Shown here: positions 18,243-27,256 of the stretch, one piece after another
Layout: each line of letters begins with the position of its first letter
Numbering within the stretch: position 1 is the stretch's first letter
Assembly: GCF_003247215.1 (NCBI RefSeq)
Contig: NZ_QKAP01000093.1
Location: forward strand, 1 to 59,855
DNA length: 59,855 bases
Direction of reading: 5' to 3'
From: Malonomonas rubra
Lineage (GTDB): Bacteria > Desulfobacterota > Desulfuromonadia > Desulfuromonadales > Geopsychrobacteraceae
Made by a program: the position numbers and the translations under genes
The notes under the pieces: model-generated
The model's database searches: none
What the model saw: only the letters and a program-made list of their open reading frames with translations
What the model was told of the DNA's origin: nothing

Positions 18243-19198
18243 TGAAAAATTTTGAGAAATTAGGCCTCCCGGCCTTTATTGCGGTGATGGCGGTGCTGCC
18301 GCACCTGCTAAACGAGCGCTGGCAAGCGGTCGCCATCACCTTCCTGATCTTCTCGGTAGTCGCCCTGTCGCAGGACATCGTGCTCGGCAAAAGCGGCATG
18401 TTCAACATGGGGCAGGCGCTGTTCTTCGGCATGGGTGCCTACACCACAGCAATTCTCAACAACGAGTACGGCTGGTCGATCATTGCCACGATTCCGCTGG
18501 CGATTCTGATTCCGGCACTGTTCGGCATCATCCTGGCAGGCCCGATCGTCCATCTGCGCGGTGATTACCTGCTGGTCACCACCATCGGCTTCAATATCGT
18601 CTTCGTCCAGGTGCTGCAGAACAACCTCGGTGGCGTCACCGGTGGCCCGAATGGCATCTTCGGCCTCGACTCGCTGAGCATCTTCGGCACTGACTTGATG
18701 AGCCAGATCGCAGTCTATTACTTTGCCGTTATCGTACTGCTGTTCACCCTCTGGGTGATGCGTAACCTAGAGAAGAGTAAACCGGGACGCGCCCTGCACT
18801 ACCTGCGCGAAGACCAGCTGGCAGCCGAGAGTATCGGTATCAACACACGCGTCTACAAGATCTTCGCTTTCGGCCTCGGTGCCGGCATCGCCGGTCTGGC
18901 CGGTACGGTTTACGCCACCCAGTACGCGGCGGTCAGCCCGGAAGCCTTCGACTTTATCCAGTCGGTGCTGTTCTTCAGTATCGTGCTGGTTGGCGGCTCC
19001 TCGATCCCCGGCGTCATGCTCGGCGTCTTCGTGATGTTCGTGGTGCCGGAGATCTTCCGCGAGTTTGCCACCTGGCGTTATTTCATCTTCGGTTTCGCCA
19101 TGATCCTGGCGATGATCCTGCGCCCGCGCGGCATCGTCCCGGCGACCTTCGGCAAAATCCCCAAGTTTTTAATCAAGGGAGGCAGCCATGGCGCGTAA
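18242..19198 (+). CDS. livM: Branched-chain-type ABC transporter permease LivM
   Basis: The second permease, 318 residues with about nine to ten hydrophobic segments. It has the family motif D-I-V-L-G-K-S-G-M-F-N-M-G-Q-A-L-F-F-G-M-G-A-Y and the cytoplasmic loop R-A-L-H-Y-L-R-E-D-Q-L-A-A-E-S-I-G-I-N that contacts the ATPases. Its ATG shares bases with the livH stop and its own end overlaps livG by 11 bases, so the transporter genes form a tight operon. Confidence 0.92.
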   Translation: MKNFEKLGLPAFIAVMAVLPHLLNERWQAVAITFLIFSVVALSQDIVLGKSGMFNMGQALFFGMGAYTTAILNNEYGWSIIATIPLAILIPALFGIILAGPIVHLRGDYLLVTTIGFNIVFVQVLQNNLGGVTGGPNGIFGLDSLSIFGTDLMSQIAVYYFAVIVLLFTLWVMRNLEKSKPGRALHYLREDQLAAESIGINTRVYKIFAFGLGAGIAGLAGTVYATQYAAVSPEAFDFIQSVLFFSIVLVGGSSIPGVMLGVFVMFVVPEIFREFATWRYFIFGFAMILAMILRPRGIVPATFGKIPKFLIKGGSHGA

Positions 19199-19964
19199 CC
19201 AACTGATCCTGTCCGACGTCACCAAGCGCTTCGGTGGTCTGACCGCCGTCGATGCACTTAGTTTCAAGGTCGAGGACGGTCAGATTTACGGCATCATCGG
19301 CCCGAACGGCGCCGGCAAAACCACTGTCTTTAACTGCATCACCGGGATCTATAAATCGGAAGAGGGCTCGGTCAACTGGCGCGGCGAAGAGATCCGCGGC
19401 ATGACCCCTTACCAGATCGTCGATCGCGGCATCGTTCGCACCTTCCAGACGATTCGCTTGTTCGGCCAAATGTCAGTTGCCGAAAACATTATGAGCGGCC
19501 GCCACATCAAAAGCAAACAGCACTGGTGGCACGGCATCATCCCCACCCCTGGGAAGAAGCGGGATGAGTTGGAAAACTGGCAGAAGGTCGAGGAGCAGCT
19601 CGACTTCTTCAAACTGAGCGAGTATGCCGCCACCGTGGTCGGCAGCCTCCCTTACGGCATCCAGCGCCGGGTAGAAATGGCGAGGGCGATGGCGGTCGAC
19701 CCGACGCTGTTGATCCTCGACGAACCTGCCGCTGGACTCAACGACGCCGAAACACTCGAACTGTTGGAGACCATCTTCAAGATTCGCGACAAGGGGATCA
19801 CGGTGCTTTTGATTGAGCACGATATGGACATGGTGATGGAGGTCACCGATTACCTGACTGTGATCAACTTCGGGAAAAAGATCGCCGAAGGCACCCCGGC
19901 AGAAATCCAGAAGAACCCGGCCGTCATCGAGGCCTACCTGGGAAGTGAGGATGACGATGAGTAA
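19188..19964 (+). CDS. livG: ABC transporter ATP-binding protein LivG
   Basis: A 258-residue ATPase with Walker A G-P-N-G-A-G-K-T-T, Q-loop, a signature helix reading L-P-Y-G-I-Q-R-R-V-E-M-A-R-A-M (the LivG form, lacking the LSGGQ consensus), Walker B L-L-I-L-D-E-P-A-A-G-L-N and the switch His in L-L-I-E-H-D-M-D-M-V. GGGAGG precedes the ATG. The C-terminus overlaps livF by eight bases. Confidence 0.93.
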   Translation: MARNQLILSDVTKRFGGLTAVDALSFKVEDGQIYGIIGPNGAGKTTVFNCITGIYKSEEGSVNWRGEEIRGMTPYQIVDRGIVRTFQTIRLFGQMSVAENIMSGRHIKSKQHWWHGIIPTPGKKRDELENWQKVEEQLDFFKLSEYAATVVGSLPYGIQRRVEMARAMAVDPTLLILDEPAAGLNDAETLELLETIFKIRDKGITVLLIEHDMDMVMEVTDYLTVINFGKKIAEGTPAEIQKNPAVIEAYLGSEDDDE

Positions 19965-20673
19965 GACACTGTTCGAAATAAAGGACCTGGAAGTCTCCTA
20001 CGGCAGCATCGCCGCCATCAAGGGGATCTCTTTAGAGGTGCGCAAAGGCGAGATCGTCACCATCTTAGGTGCCAACGGCGCCGGAAAAACCACCACCATG
20101 CGCACCATCAGCCAGCTATTGAAAGCGAAAGCAGGCTCGATCAAGTTCAAGGGAACCGAGCTAACCAGGCTACCGGCGCACAAGATTGTCAAACTCGGCA
20201 TCAGCCACTCGCCAGAGGGACGCCGGGTGTTCGGCATCCTGACCGTTGAGGAGAACCTGATGCTCGGCGCTTTCTCGCAAAGCAAAATGGACCGCCAGAT
20301 TCTCGACTGGGTCTATCAGTTGTTCCCGCGCCTGAAAGAGCGGCGCAAGCAGCTTGCCGGCACTCTCTCCGGCGGTGAGCAGCAGATGCTAGCGATCGGC
20401 CGGGCGCTGATGAGCAAGCCGGAACTACTGCTGCTTGATGAACCCTCGCTCGGCATCGCGCCGATCTTGGTCAAGGAGATCTTTAAGGAGATCAAAGAGA
20501 TCGCAAAAAGCGGCGTCACCGTGCTGCTGGTCGAACAGAACGCCAAGGCAGCTCTTAAGTTGGCCGACCGCGGTTACGTCCTCGACGTCGGCAAGATCGC
20601 GTTGTCCGGAACTTCAGCAGAACTGCTCGCATCGGAGAAGGTGCAGGAAGCCTATCTCGGCAAAAAGCATTAA
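19957..20673 (+). CDS. livF: ABC transporter ATP-binding protein LivF
   Basis: The second ATPase of the importer, 238 residues from ATG 19957, which has GAGG six bases upstream; GTG 19945 lacks a site. Walker A is G-A-N-G-A-G-K-T-T, the signature is L-S-G-G-E-Q-Q-M-L-A-I-G-R-A-L, and Walker B is L-L-L-L-D-E-P-S-L-G-I-A-P. The short C-terminus and the S-P-E-G-R-R-V-F motif are typical of LivF. It heterodimerises with LivG at the LivHM membrane pair. Confidence 0.93.
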   Translation: MSKTLFEIKDLEVSYGSIAAIKGISLEVRKGEIVTILGANGAGKTTTMRTISQLLKAKAGSIKFKGTELTRLPAHKIVKLGISHSPEGRRVFGILTVEENLMLGAFSQSKMDRQILDWVYQLFPRLKERRKQLAGTLSGGEQQMLAIGRALMSKPELLLLDEPSLGIAPILVKEIFKEIKEIAKSGVTVLLVEQNAKAALKLADRGYVLDVGKIALSGTSAELLASEKVQEAYLGKKH

Positions 20674-20702
20674 GCGTAAATCAGGCAGAAGGAGTGATAG
20701 CG

Positions 20703-21506
20703 ATGAATACAAAAGATCTTCTGGTGCATATCGATTTACAACCGACCTGCACCGGCAGACTGGCAACGGCGATCAAAGTGGCCAAGCAGCAGCAGGCCAG
20801 GCTGACCGGCATCTACACGATCCCGCCGCACAGGGCCAGTGACTTCGAGCAACCTTATAAGCTGGCGAAGAGGGCCGGGCATCATTTTATGAAAGAGGCA
20901 GTTGCTGCCGGGCTGGATGCGGAATGGATCTGCGCCGACGTCTCAAAAAGTGCTTTGGACCTGGCCCAGACGCTAAACCTTTATGCCCACTATCATGACG
21001 TGCTGATCATCAGCCAGTCGGATCCCGACGCCAAAGGCGCGGCTGTGCATTCGTTGCCGGAAAAGGCGGTTCTCGGCTCTGGAAGACCGGTGCTGATCGT
21101 CCCCTACGCCTGCGATATCAAAACCATAGGAAAACGGGTGATGCTGGTCTGGCGGGGTGGCCCCGAGTCTGCTCGCGCCTTACACGACTCGATGCCGCTG
21201 CTGCGCTCAGCACAAAAGGTGCATGTCATGTCGATCCAGGGTTACGGTGGTGATGAAGCCTACGAGTCCCACAACGCTGATATCTGCAACCTGCTGAAGC
21301 AGTATGAAGTGAACGCGATCGGTGAAAAGCATGTCACAGCCGGTTTGAGTGTCGGCGACATGCTGCTCAACCGCTGTGCAGATGAAGGGATCGACCTACT
21401 GGTATTGGGCGCATTTTCGCAGTCCCGTCGCGGCACTCAGGTGCTCGGCGAAGTCGGCCGGTACCTGCTCGAGTCGATGACGGTTCCGGTCCTGATGTCG
21501 CACTAG
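20703..21506 (+). CDS. Tandem-domain universal stress protein (UspA family)
   Basis: A 267-residue protein with two USP folds, the first reading D-L-L-V-H-I-D-L-Q, the second ending G-A-F-S-Q-S-R-R-G-T-Q-V-L-G-E-V-G-R-Y-L-L-E-S-M-T-V-P-V-L. The C-terminal half has a nucleotide-binding-like G-A-x-S-x-S-R pattern, so ATP binding is possible there. I use ATG 20703 with GGAG upstream. It lies 29 bases after livF and 17 bases before the second activator. Co-expression with an amino-acid transporter suggests a role in its regulation or in starvation response, but nothing in the sequence proves this. Confidence 0.85.
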   Translation: MNTKDLLVHIDLQPTCTGRLATAIKVAKQQQARLTGIYTIPPHRASDFEQPYKLAKRAGHHFMKEAVAAGLDAEWICADVSKSALDLAQTLNLYAHYHDVLIISQSDPDAKGAAVHSLPEKAVLGSGRPVLIVPYACDIKTIGKRVMLVWRGGPESARALHDSMPLLRSAQKVHVMSIQGYGGDEAYESHNADICNLLKQYEVNAIGEKHVTAGLSVGDMLLNRCADEGIDLLVLGAFSQSRRGTQVLGEVGRYLLESMTVPVLMSH

Positions 21507-21523
21507 ACAGAGCAACCAGGGGC

Positions 21524-22948
21524 ATGAACAGGAATATCCAGGAACTAACCTGGGAACATGACGCGATCATCAATTCTTCTTCGGACGGCCTGTTCGTCTG
21601 TGACGGCAGTGGAAGGATTCTCCGCGTCAACCCGGCTTCGGAGCGGATCAACAATGCCTCGGCCAGCCAGTTGGTCGGCCGCGACTACCTGGACGCCGCC
21701 CAAGAGGGTTTATTGATCCTGCCGTCGGCGGCGCTGGAAGCGATCAAAAGCCAGAAACGAGTCAGCCTGCTGCAGGAAAACCGGCACGGCCGTAAGTTGA
21801 TCTCTACGGCGACCCCGGTGTTCGACGACACCGGCGGACTGATCCGGGTAGTGGTCAGCGAGCGGGACATTACCGAAACCGACCGACTGCAGCGGCAGCT
21901 CGAAGAGCAGCAGGCGCTCGGCGATCAGTTCCGCCATCAGATCGTCGAACTGCAGCAGGAACAGTTGGAAAGCCAACCGGTAATCGCCAGAAGCCCCTGT
22001 ATGGTCAAAGCAATGAAACAGGCGCTCAAGGTCAGCGAGGTTGATTCGACCATCCTGTTGCTAGGCGAATCGGGCGTCGGCAAAGGGATGTTCGCAGACC
22101 TGATCCACAAATATTCCAAACGCCGTGACCAACCGATCATCAAGATCAATTGCGGAGCGATCCCGGAGAATCTGATCGAAGCCGAGTTATTCGGCTACGA
22201 AAAGGGCGCGTTCACCAGCGCAGTCGGAAGTAAACCGGGGCACCTGGAACTGGCCGACAAAGGAATCCTCTTCCTCGACGAGATCGCCGATTTGCCGCTT
22301 TCCTCGCAGGTCAAGCTGTTGCGCTTTATGGAAGACGGCTGTATCACCCGCCTGGGCGGCACCCAGAACCGACAGATCGATGTCCGTATTCTCGCCGCCA
22401 CCAACCGCGACCTGGAGCAGATGGTCGAGGCTGGGAGTTTTCGCCTCGACCTCTATTACCGGCTGAGCGTCATCCCACTGGTGATCCCTTCGTTGCGTGA
22501 ACGCAGGGAATGCATGGCACCGTTGATCCGCTCCTACATCGACCACTTTTCCCGTCGCTCCGGGCTAAAAAAACGCTTAACGTCAGTAGCCTTAGACATC
22601 CTCACCAATTATTCCTATCCAGGCAACGTGCGGGAGCTGATGAATATCTGCGAACGACTGGTGGTAATGTCGGACACCGATCTGATCGATATCATCGACC
22701 TGCCGCAAGCCGTCATTGCCGACGCAGAAAATGAAACTGACGTGCTGCTCGGCAAGTGGCCGGAAGAGATGAGTATGAACCAGATTCTCGAATCGGTCGA
22801 ACGGCGCGTGCTACTGGAAGCAAGCAAGCGCTACGGCAAGCAGCAGCAGATCGCCTCAGCGCTCGGCATGAGCCAGCCGACCGTAGCCCGCAAGCTGCAT
22901 AAATACGGAATTGTTTCCCACTTCGCCCCGGAAGGGGATGAAAGTTAA
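21524..22948 (+). CDS. Second sigma54-type activator, with a variant GAFTSA loop
   Basis: This 474-residue paralogue of the activator at 11196 has one PAS domain (about 10-120, same S-S-D-G-L-F-V-C-D signature). Its AAA+ domain (about 155-395) has Walker A G-E-S-G-V-G-K-G and Walker B I-L-F-L-D-E. A TyrR-like helix-turn-helix follows, with L-G-M-S-Q-P-T-V-A-R-K-L-H-K. The first PAS-like region of the paralogue is missing. The loop that contacts sigma54 reads G-A-F-T-S-A where the consensus is G-A-F-T-G-A, and it is followed by a shorter insert. It may therefore activate differently or not at all. It closes the proline/ABC/Usp gene run, followed by a terminator. Confidence 0.9.
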   Translation: MNRNIQELTWEHDAIINSSSDGLFVCDGSGRILRVNPASERINNASASQLVGRDYLDAAQEGLLILPSAALEAIKSQKRVSLLQENRHGRKLISTATPVFDDTGGLIRVVVSERDITETDRLQRQLEEQQALGDQFRHQIVELQQEQLESQPVIARSPCMVKAMKQALKVSEVDSTILLLGESGVGKGMFADLIHKYSKRRDQPIIKINCGAIPENLIEAELFGYEKGAFTSAVGSKPGHLELADKGILFLDEIADLPLSSQVKLLRFMEDGCITRLGGTQNRQIDVRILAATNRDLEQMVEAGSFRLDLYYRLSVIPLVIPSLRERRECMAPLIRSYIDHFSRRSGLKKRLTSVALDILTNYSYPGNVRELMNICERLVVMSDTDLIDIIDLPQAVIADAENETDVLLGKWPEEMSMNQILESVERRVLLEASKRYGKQQQIASALGMSQPTVARKLHKYGIVSHFAPEGDES

Positions 22949-22974
22949 AAGGAGCCTCTTTCAAATCACGCTAG

Positions 22975-23006
22975 GCCCTAATCCGTGGGATCGGATTAGG
23001 GCTTTT
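22975..23006 (+). terminator. Terminator closing the proline locus
   Basis: GCCCTAATCC (22975-22984) pairs perfectly with GGATTAGGGC (22993-23002) around an eight-base loop, followed by TTTT. It lies 26 bases after the second activator. Confidence 0.9.
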
Positions 23007-23064
23007 CTGTTCTGAAAGTGCTATGCTGTGAAGTCAAAAACGAACTGGCAAAGGATAAGAGCTG

Positions 23065-23895
23065 ATGACAAAACAAAACGAACAGAAGGGAAAAAGGGTC
23101 TATGTCATCTCTGACGGCATAGGATCCAGCGCGATCAACATCATCAAGGCCAGCATCATTCAATTCGACCTGCCCGCCTCGGCACTGAGGGTATTCTCCC
23201 ATATCGAAACACCAGAAAAAGTCAGAACGGTGCTGACAAAAGCCAAACAGGACAATGCCTTTGTCGCCTTCACCCTGGCGAAAAAGGAAACCCGGCAGCT
23301 GGTGCATGAAATCTGTGTTCAGGAAGGGTTGATGCACCACGACATTCTAGGACCACCGATCGAAAAATTAACCTCCTACCTGGGAATGGTGCCGAAGGAG
23401 GGCGCCAACCTGCTCCACCGCGTCGACAACAATTATTTTAAGCGGATTGATGCCATCGAATTTACGATGAAGTACGATGACGGACAGGATGTCAACAAGA
23501 TTTTCGAGGCTGATATTGTCATTCTCGGCCTTTCCAGAACCTCCAAGACACCAACCTCATATTTTCTGGCGCAACAGGGCTACAAAGTGGTCAACATTCC
23601 GTTGATGCCGGAAGTTCCGATTCCGAAAAGCGTCTTCAAGATTGATCAGAACCGTCTCGTCTGCCTGGTCATGGATAGCGAGGTGCTACAGAAGATTCGT
23701 AGCGCCCGGGTCAAACATTACCGCACCAACAGCAAATATACCGACCTTCGACATATCTTCGACGAAATGGAGATGGTCCATGAACTGGTCAGGAAAAACC
23801 GCAAATGGCACATTATCGATACCACGAACAAATCCGTCGAAGAAACGTCCAGGGAGATTATCAGTGCGGTATTCGGACAAGAGCAGGGCTTCTGA
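23065..23895 (+). CDS. PPDK/PEP-synthase regulatory protein (DUF299 kinase-phosphorylase)
   Basis: A 276-residue bifunctional enzyme that phosphorylates a threonine of pyruvate phosphate dikinase or PEP synthase with ADP, and removes that phosphate by phosphorolysis. Family features are the N-terminal V-Y-V-I-S-D-G-I-G-S-S-A, the central H-R-V-D-x-x-Y-F-K-R-I-D-A-I-E-F motif, and the unusual P-loop G-L-S-R-T-S-K-T-P-T-S at 155-165. The C-terminus has S-V-E-E-T-S-R-E-I. It would control the pyruvate-to-PEP switch when amino acids or acetate feed gluconeogenesis. No ppdK or ppsA is in the window, so which enzyme it controls cannot be told. Confidence 0.93.
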   Translation: MTKQNEQKGKRVYVISDGIGSSAINIIKASIIQFDLPASALRVFSHIETPEKVRTVLTKAKQDNAFVAFTLAKKETRQLVHEICVQEGLMHHDILGPPIEKLTSYLGMVPKEGANLLHRVDNNYFKRIDAIEFTMKYDDGQDVNKIFEADIVILGLSRTSKTPTSYFLAQQGYKVVNIPLMPEVPIPKSVFKIDQNRLVCLVMDSEVLQKIRSARVKHYRTNSKYTDLRHIFDEMEMVHELVRKNRKWHIIDTTNKSVEETSREIISAVFGQEQGF

Positions 23896-23995
23896 ATGTC
23901 TATATCTCTAGTGAAGAAAGGAAGAAAAAGCCGATCGGGAAGATTCAGCTGTTGGAGATCGACAGCTGGCATTGCCGGCAATCGAGAGGCTGATC

Positions 23996-24766
23996 CTAAT
24001 CGAGCTGCGGGCAATAGCAGTGCTGCTCACGAGTGCTTTCTCGCTGGTCATGCGCAATCTCGACATCGAAATCAACGACCAGCGGCAGGTGATCGGAAAA
24101 AGTGACCTGGGGGATGGAAAACTCACGCAACTTTATCTTTTCACTGTAAAGAACAAAATCGAGGTGGCGGTTCGGATTTACGCTCGGAAAGGTCGGCAGC
24201 CCTTGGACATTGGCACTTTGCAGACCGGTTGCAGCAATAAAAAGATCGATCTCCCGTTCACCCCAAAGCGCATTGAAGTCCCCGGCTACCACGCAGGGTT
24301 TGGCGGCCCTCTTCACCAGCTGATAGAGCGCCGCCAGTTGCCGATGCCGCGCTCGCCCGCCGAGCGCCAGATGCACCAGATAGACGACCACATGATCCAG
24401 CTCCAACTCAATCACCAGCCGTTTCATGCCATGCTGAAAATAATGGAAAGTTTCGTTACGGATACGGTCGCGGGCTAGAAAGGCGTTGCACTGTTTCTTC
24501 AGCACCGGCACATGCCGCCAGAATGATTTTTCCGCATATTTGATCGAATGGGAATGGTAGTGCCCTAGTGAATCGGCCAGAATTTCAACCTGATTTCTGC
24601 CATGCATCCGATAGGAACCCTGGTCCACCTCGATCAACCCGACTAGGTCCGGCTCCAGTTCGCGCAGAAACCGGATAATTTGCTCCAGATTTTTTCGTGA
24701 CGGGCGTAAAAAATTGCGCGCTTTGGCCCCGGTTGCGTAACGTATGTTATAGAGCACAAACCGCAT
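23996..24766 (-). CDS. Endonuclease/exonuclease/phosphatase (EEP) family protein
   Basis: A 256-residue DNase I-like fold enzyme. Motifs in order are Y-N-I-R-Y, L-V-G-L-I-E-V-D-Q-G (metal-binding Glu), V-V-A-G-D-F-N-A-L-W-G-E (Asp/Asn), H-L-D-F-V-L-Y-S, and the C-terminal F-S-D-H-L-P-L-V-V-D-F with the catalytic Asp-His pair. I start it at ATG 24766 with a perfect AGGAGG site; an in-frame ATG 17 codons upstream is less likely. No signal peptide, so cytoplasmic. The substrate may be DNA, RNA ends, or a phosphodiester or phospholipid; the sequence does not decide. It converges with the DUF299 gene. Confidence 0.85.
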   Translation of the reverse strand: MRFVLYNIRYATGAKARNFLRPSRKNLEQIIRFLRELEPDLVGLIEVDQGSYRMHGRNQVEILADSLGHYHSHSIKYAEKSFWRHVPVLKKQCNAFLARDRIRNETFHYFQHGMKRLVIELELDHVVVYLVHLALGGRARHRQLAALYQLVKRAAKPCVVAGDFNALWGEREIDLFIAATGLQSANVQGLPTFPSVNPNRHLDFVLYSEKIKLREFSIPQVTFSDHLPLVVDFDVEIAHDQRESTREQHCYCPQLD

Positions 24767-24817
24767 AGTACCTCCTGTATCGATTAAAGCACTAATGTGG
24801 GAGATGACAAGCCACAA

Positions 24818-25294
24818 GACCTAAAGAGCAAACTGGCATGGGAAAAAGTGCTCTACTCTTTCATGACAGAGCGCCTTATTATTCATCCTGCAAAGATATC
24901 AGCTTCCAGCTGGCTCCTGCAGCCAGTCGTGCATTCTCTGCAAACGGACTATCCGCTCGGTTGCGGCGCTGGTGTTATGTTCTTGCACAACGAAGCCGAG
25001 AAACGCCTTGTACGTATGTTCACCGATGGAGCTTAGAACCAACGGAACGATATCGATCATCTTCGACTTGATTGATTCGGTCATTCTTTGTGCCTGCCCC
25101 ATTCTCCTGCCGAAGTGGCTCCTTCGATAGCGATAACTTCAGAGAAAAAATCCTCCAGATTTGAGGCGGCTGAGCAAAAGCTGCAGAGATTTGCTGGAGA
25201 CAGTTCAAGCAACAGCGCCAAGTCGTTTGGAGTTCAGGCATTTTTTTGCTAATCTCTTGTCACCTTCTCCAACCCTTCGTCAAGGAAGTTTGCC
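24818..25294. other. Intergenic region without a convincing gene
   Basis: Short frames exist on both strands (for example minus 24899-25102, 67 codons). None has a properly spaced ribosome site or a recognisable family, and neighbouring frames break repeatedly. It may hold gene remnants. No RNA structure was recognised. Confidence 0.4.
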
Positions 25295-25663
25295 ATGAAC
25301 AAGCAGAACAAGATTCTCCGCAACGGCTTTGCACTGTTCAGCCTGATTACTTCATTTGCATTCGTCTATTATGCAGTCGGCGTCATTTCCGGAGGGAACG
25401 CTTCCGAGTGGCTGAAAACCTTCGCCTACGTTGCTGGCGGCTACGGCCTGTTCAATGTTTATATTTTGAGCTGGGCCTGGCGCAGTCAGCATAGCTGGGC
25501 GGTGCCGGCAAACATGGTCATTGCGGCCTGCTTTTTCGGTGTGGTGGTGATGGACGTTCTGCGTGAAGGTTTCCAGGGAACCAATCAGGCGATCGGCCTG
25601 CTAGGACTGGCAGTGGTACTGGCGATCAACTGGTTTGCGATCAAGAAGCTCAGCCAGCGTTGA
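25295..25663 (+). CDS. Small four-helix membrane protein of unknown function
   Basis: A 122-residue protein with about four hydrophobic segments (roughly 10-32, 40-60, 70-90 and 97-115) and positively charged ends (M-N-K-Q-N-K, K-K-L-S-Q-R), so an inner-membrane protein. The ribosome site is AAGGAAG. There are no charged residues within helices that would hint at transport. I do not recognise the family. It is monocistronic by position: intergenic DNA lies before it and it converges with fabH after it. Confidence 0.7.
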   Translation: MNKQNKILRNGFALFSLITSFAFVYYAVGVISGGNASEWLKTFAYVAGGYGLFNVYILSWAWRSQHSWAVPANMVIAACFFGVVVMDVLREGFQGTNQAIGLLGLAVVLAINWFAIKKLSQR

Positions 25664-25727
25664 ATCGGGAGCAACAGAATTTTAGCTGCCAACCGCACCG
25701 AAGCACCTGACCGCTGGCTTCTTTTCT

Positions 25728-26717
25728 TTAGATCCGGATCAAGCCGGCGGCCCAGGTGAAGCCCGCACCGAAGGTGACCATCCCCACCAGAGCACCCTTT
25801 TTGAGTTCACCGCTGCGGCGCAGCTCGTCGAGGGCGATGGGGATGGACGCTGCCGAGGTATTACCATAGCGATCAACGTTGACGTAGACCTTATCCATCG
25901 GCAGTTTGAAGCGTTTGGCGACCGCCTCGATAATGCGCAGGTTGGCCTGATGGGGGATCAGCAGATCGAGATCGTCGGCCGAAAGCCCCGCCTGCTCCAG
26001 AACCTGATTCAGCGCCGCTCCCATCGAAGTCACGGCATGCCGGAAAACCTCTCTGCCTTCCATGCGAATGCTGAACAGTTTGGCAGCGGCATTCTCAGCG
26101 GTCGGCAGGTGAATACAGCCACCACCGGGATTATAAAGCAGGTCGGCATGAGCACCATCGCTGTGCATGCAGGCCTGCAGCAAGCCACGTTCACCATCTG
26201 TCGGACCGAGAACAACTGCGCCGGCGCCATCACCAAAGAGCACGCAGGTATCACGATCCTCCCAGTCTACCATCGAGGTCAGTATTTCGCCGCCGGCGAC
26301 CAGCGCGCGGCGGTAACCGCCGCTCATCATCAAACCCTCTGCAATCTGCAAGCCGTAGAGGAAACCGGAGCAGGCCGCTGAGATATCGAAGGCGACCGCA
26401 TTTTTGACACCAAGTTTCTCCTGCACCAGGCAGGCAGTCGCCGGAAACTTCATATCACCGGTAACCGTGCCGAGAATGATCAGGTCAATCTCGTCGGCAC
26501 CTACCACAGCATCCGCCATGGCACTGCGGGAGGCTTCCACCACCAAATCGGAGAGAGCAGCTCCGGGTTCTGCCAGATGACGCTGGCGGATCCCGGTTCG
26601 GGCAACAATCCATTCATCGCTGGTCTCGACCATCTGTTCGAGATCCGTATTAGTGAGAATCTTCTCCGGTACGGCACGCCCGGTTCCCAGTATCATGACC
26701 TGCGGTCTTCTTTGCAT
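25728..26717 (-). CDS. fabH: 3-oxoacyl-ACP synthase III (FabH)
   Basis: The condensing enzyme that starts fatty acid synthesis from acetyl-CoA and malonyl-ACP. The 329-residue product from ATG 26717 has the FabH opening I-L-G-T-G-R-A-V-P, the catalytic Cys116 in D-I-S-A-A-C-S-G-F, the H-Q-A-N-L-R-I-I-E motif with the catalytic His, and Asn in Y-G-N-T-S-A-A-S. The 36-bp region holding ribosome site and start codon is duplicated in tandem and in frame, so translation could also begin at ATG 26753, adding 12 residues. I choose 26717 because it gives the usual N-terminus. No other fab gene is nearby, so a specialised role is possible. Confidence 0.93.
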   Translation of the reverse strand: MQRRPQVMILGTGRAVPEKILTNTDLEQMVETSDEWIVARTGIRQRHLAEPGAALSDLVVEASRSAMADAVVGADEIDLIILGTVTGDMKFPATACLVQEKLGVKNAVAFDISAACSGFLYGLQIAEGLMMSGGYRRALVAGGEILTSMVDWEDRDTCVLFGDGAGAVVLGPTDGERGLLQACMHSDGAHADLLYNPGGGCIHLPTAENAAAKLFSIRMEGREVFRHAVTSMGAALNQVLEQAGLSADDLDLLIPHQANLRIIEAVAKRFKLPMDKVYVNVDRYGNTSAASIPIALDELRRSGELKKGALVGMVTFGAGFTWAAGLIRI

Positions 26718-26774
26718 TGGAGATCCTTGCGGAAAAAACGGTCTTCTTTGCATTGGAGATCCTTGCGGAAAAAA
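26703..26774 (-). repeat. 36-bp tandem duplication carrying fabH ribosome site and start codon
   Basis: Bases 26703-26738 and 26739-26774 are identical 36-bp copies. Each contains, on the minus strand, AAGGA followed six to seven bases later by ATG. As 36 is a multiple of three, both starts are in the fabH frame. Confidence 0.95.
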
Positions 26775-26795
26775 ATTACCTAACGAAGCCAACAA

Positions 26796-27256
26796 TATCA
26801 GGCTATAGGAGAACTGGCAATCTTCGATTCACTTGACACAAAAAAGCCAAAAACTGCAACAGCGTGGGCTTTATTCAATACTAGGAGGATCATACATACT
26901 TGCCGTCAGGATAATAAAAAACCAGCCTTTTAAGGTTTGTAACTGCGCCAGGTAGTTTGCATGATCACCAGCAAGAGGTGCTAGTCGGAGAACAGAATCC
27001 AGAGCCGTTCGAAAAAAGCATATAGTGCGGCAAGTCTGAAGCCCCGAACAGGAATTTTTCGGTTTATCTCAGGCACGAATTAGTCTCCACAAGTCTATGA
27101 CTTGTAGCCTATTTTCATCAGGTGACAACTCTACCATTACTAACTCTAAATCCGAAAACCCTCACGACAGCTCCCCGGTTTGACAATTAGCCCTCCTCGA
27201 CTAACGTTGTATAAAACCAAAAAGTCAATGAGCTTGCAGAAACGGGGGCGTCATAG
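26796..27256. other. Long intergenic region between fabH and a membrane wHTH gene
   Basis: About 460 bases with no credible gene on either strand. It contains the promoters of two divergent units, but I could not place a convincing -35/-10 pair. A small dyad lies at 27089-27105. Confidence 0.5.
27089..27105 (+). promoter_or_regulatory. ACAAGTC-TAT-GACTTGT dyad, possible operator
   Basis: Two perfect seven-base arms around TAT, about 150 bases upstream of the winged-helix/glpK pair. No T run follows, so an operator is more likely than a terminator. Confidence 0.4.

Noticed and set aside
23004-23016. TTCTGTTCTG half of the 13132 palindrome after the second activator
   Set aside because: Only a half site, in the T-rich tail of a terminator; likely chance.
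24899-25102. 67-codon minus-strand frame
   Set aside because: Ribosome site too close to the ATG, no family, and surrounding frames do not continue it.
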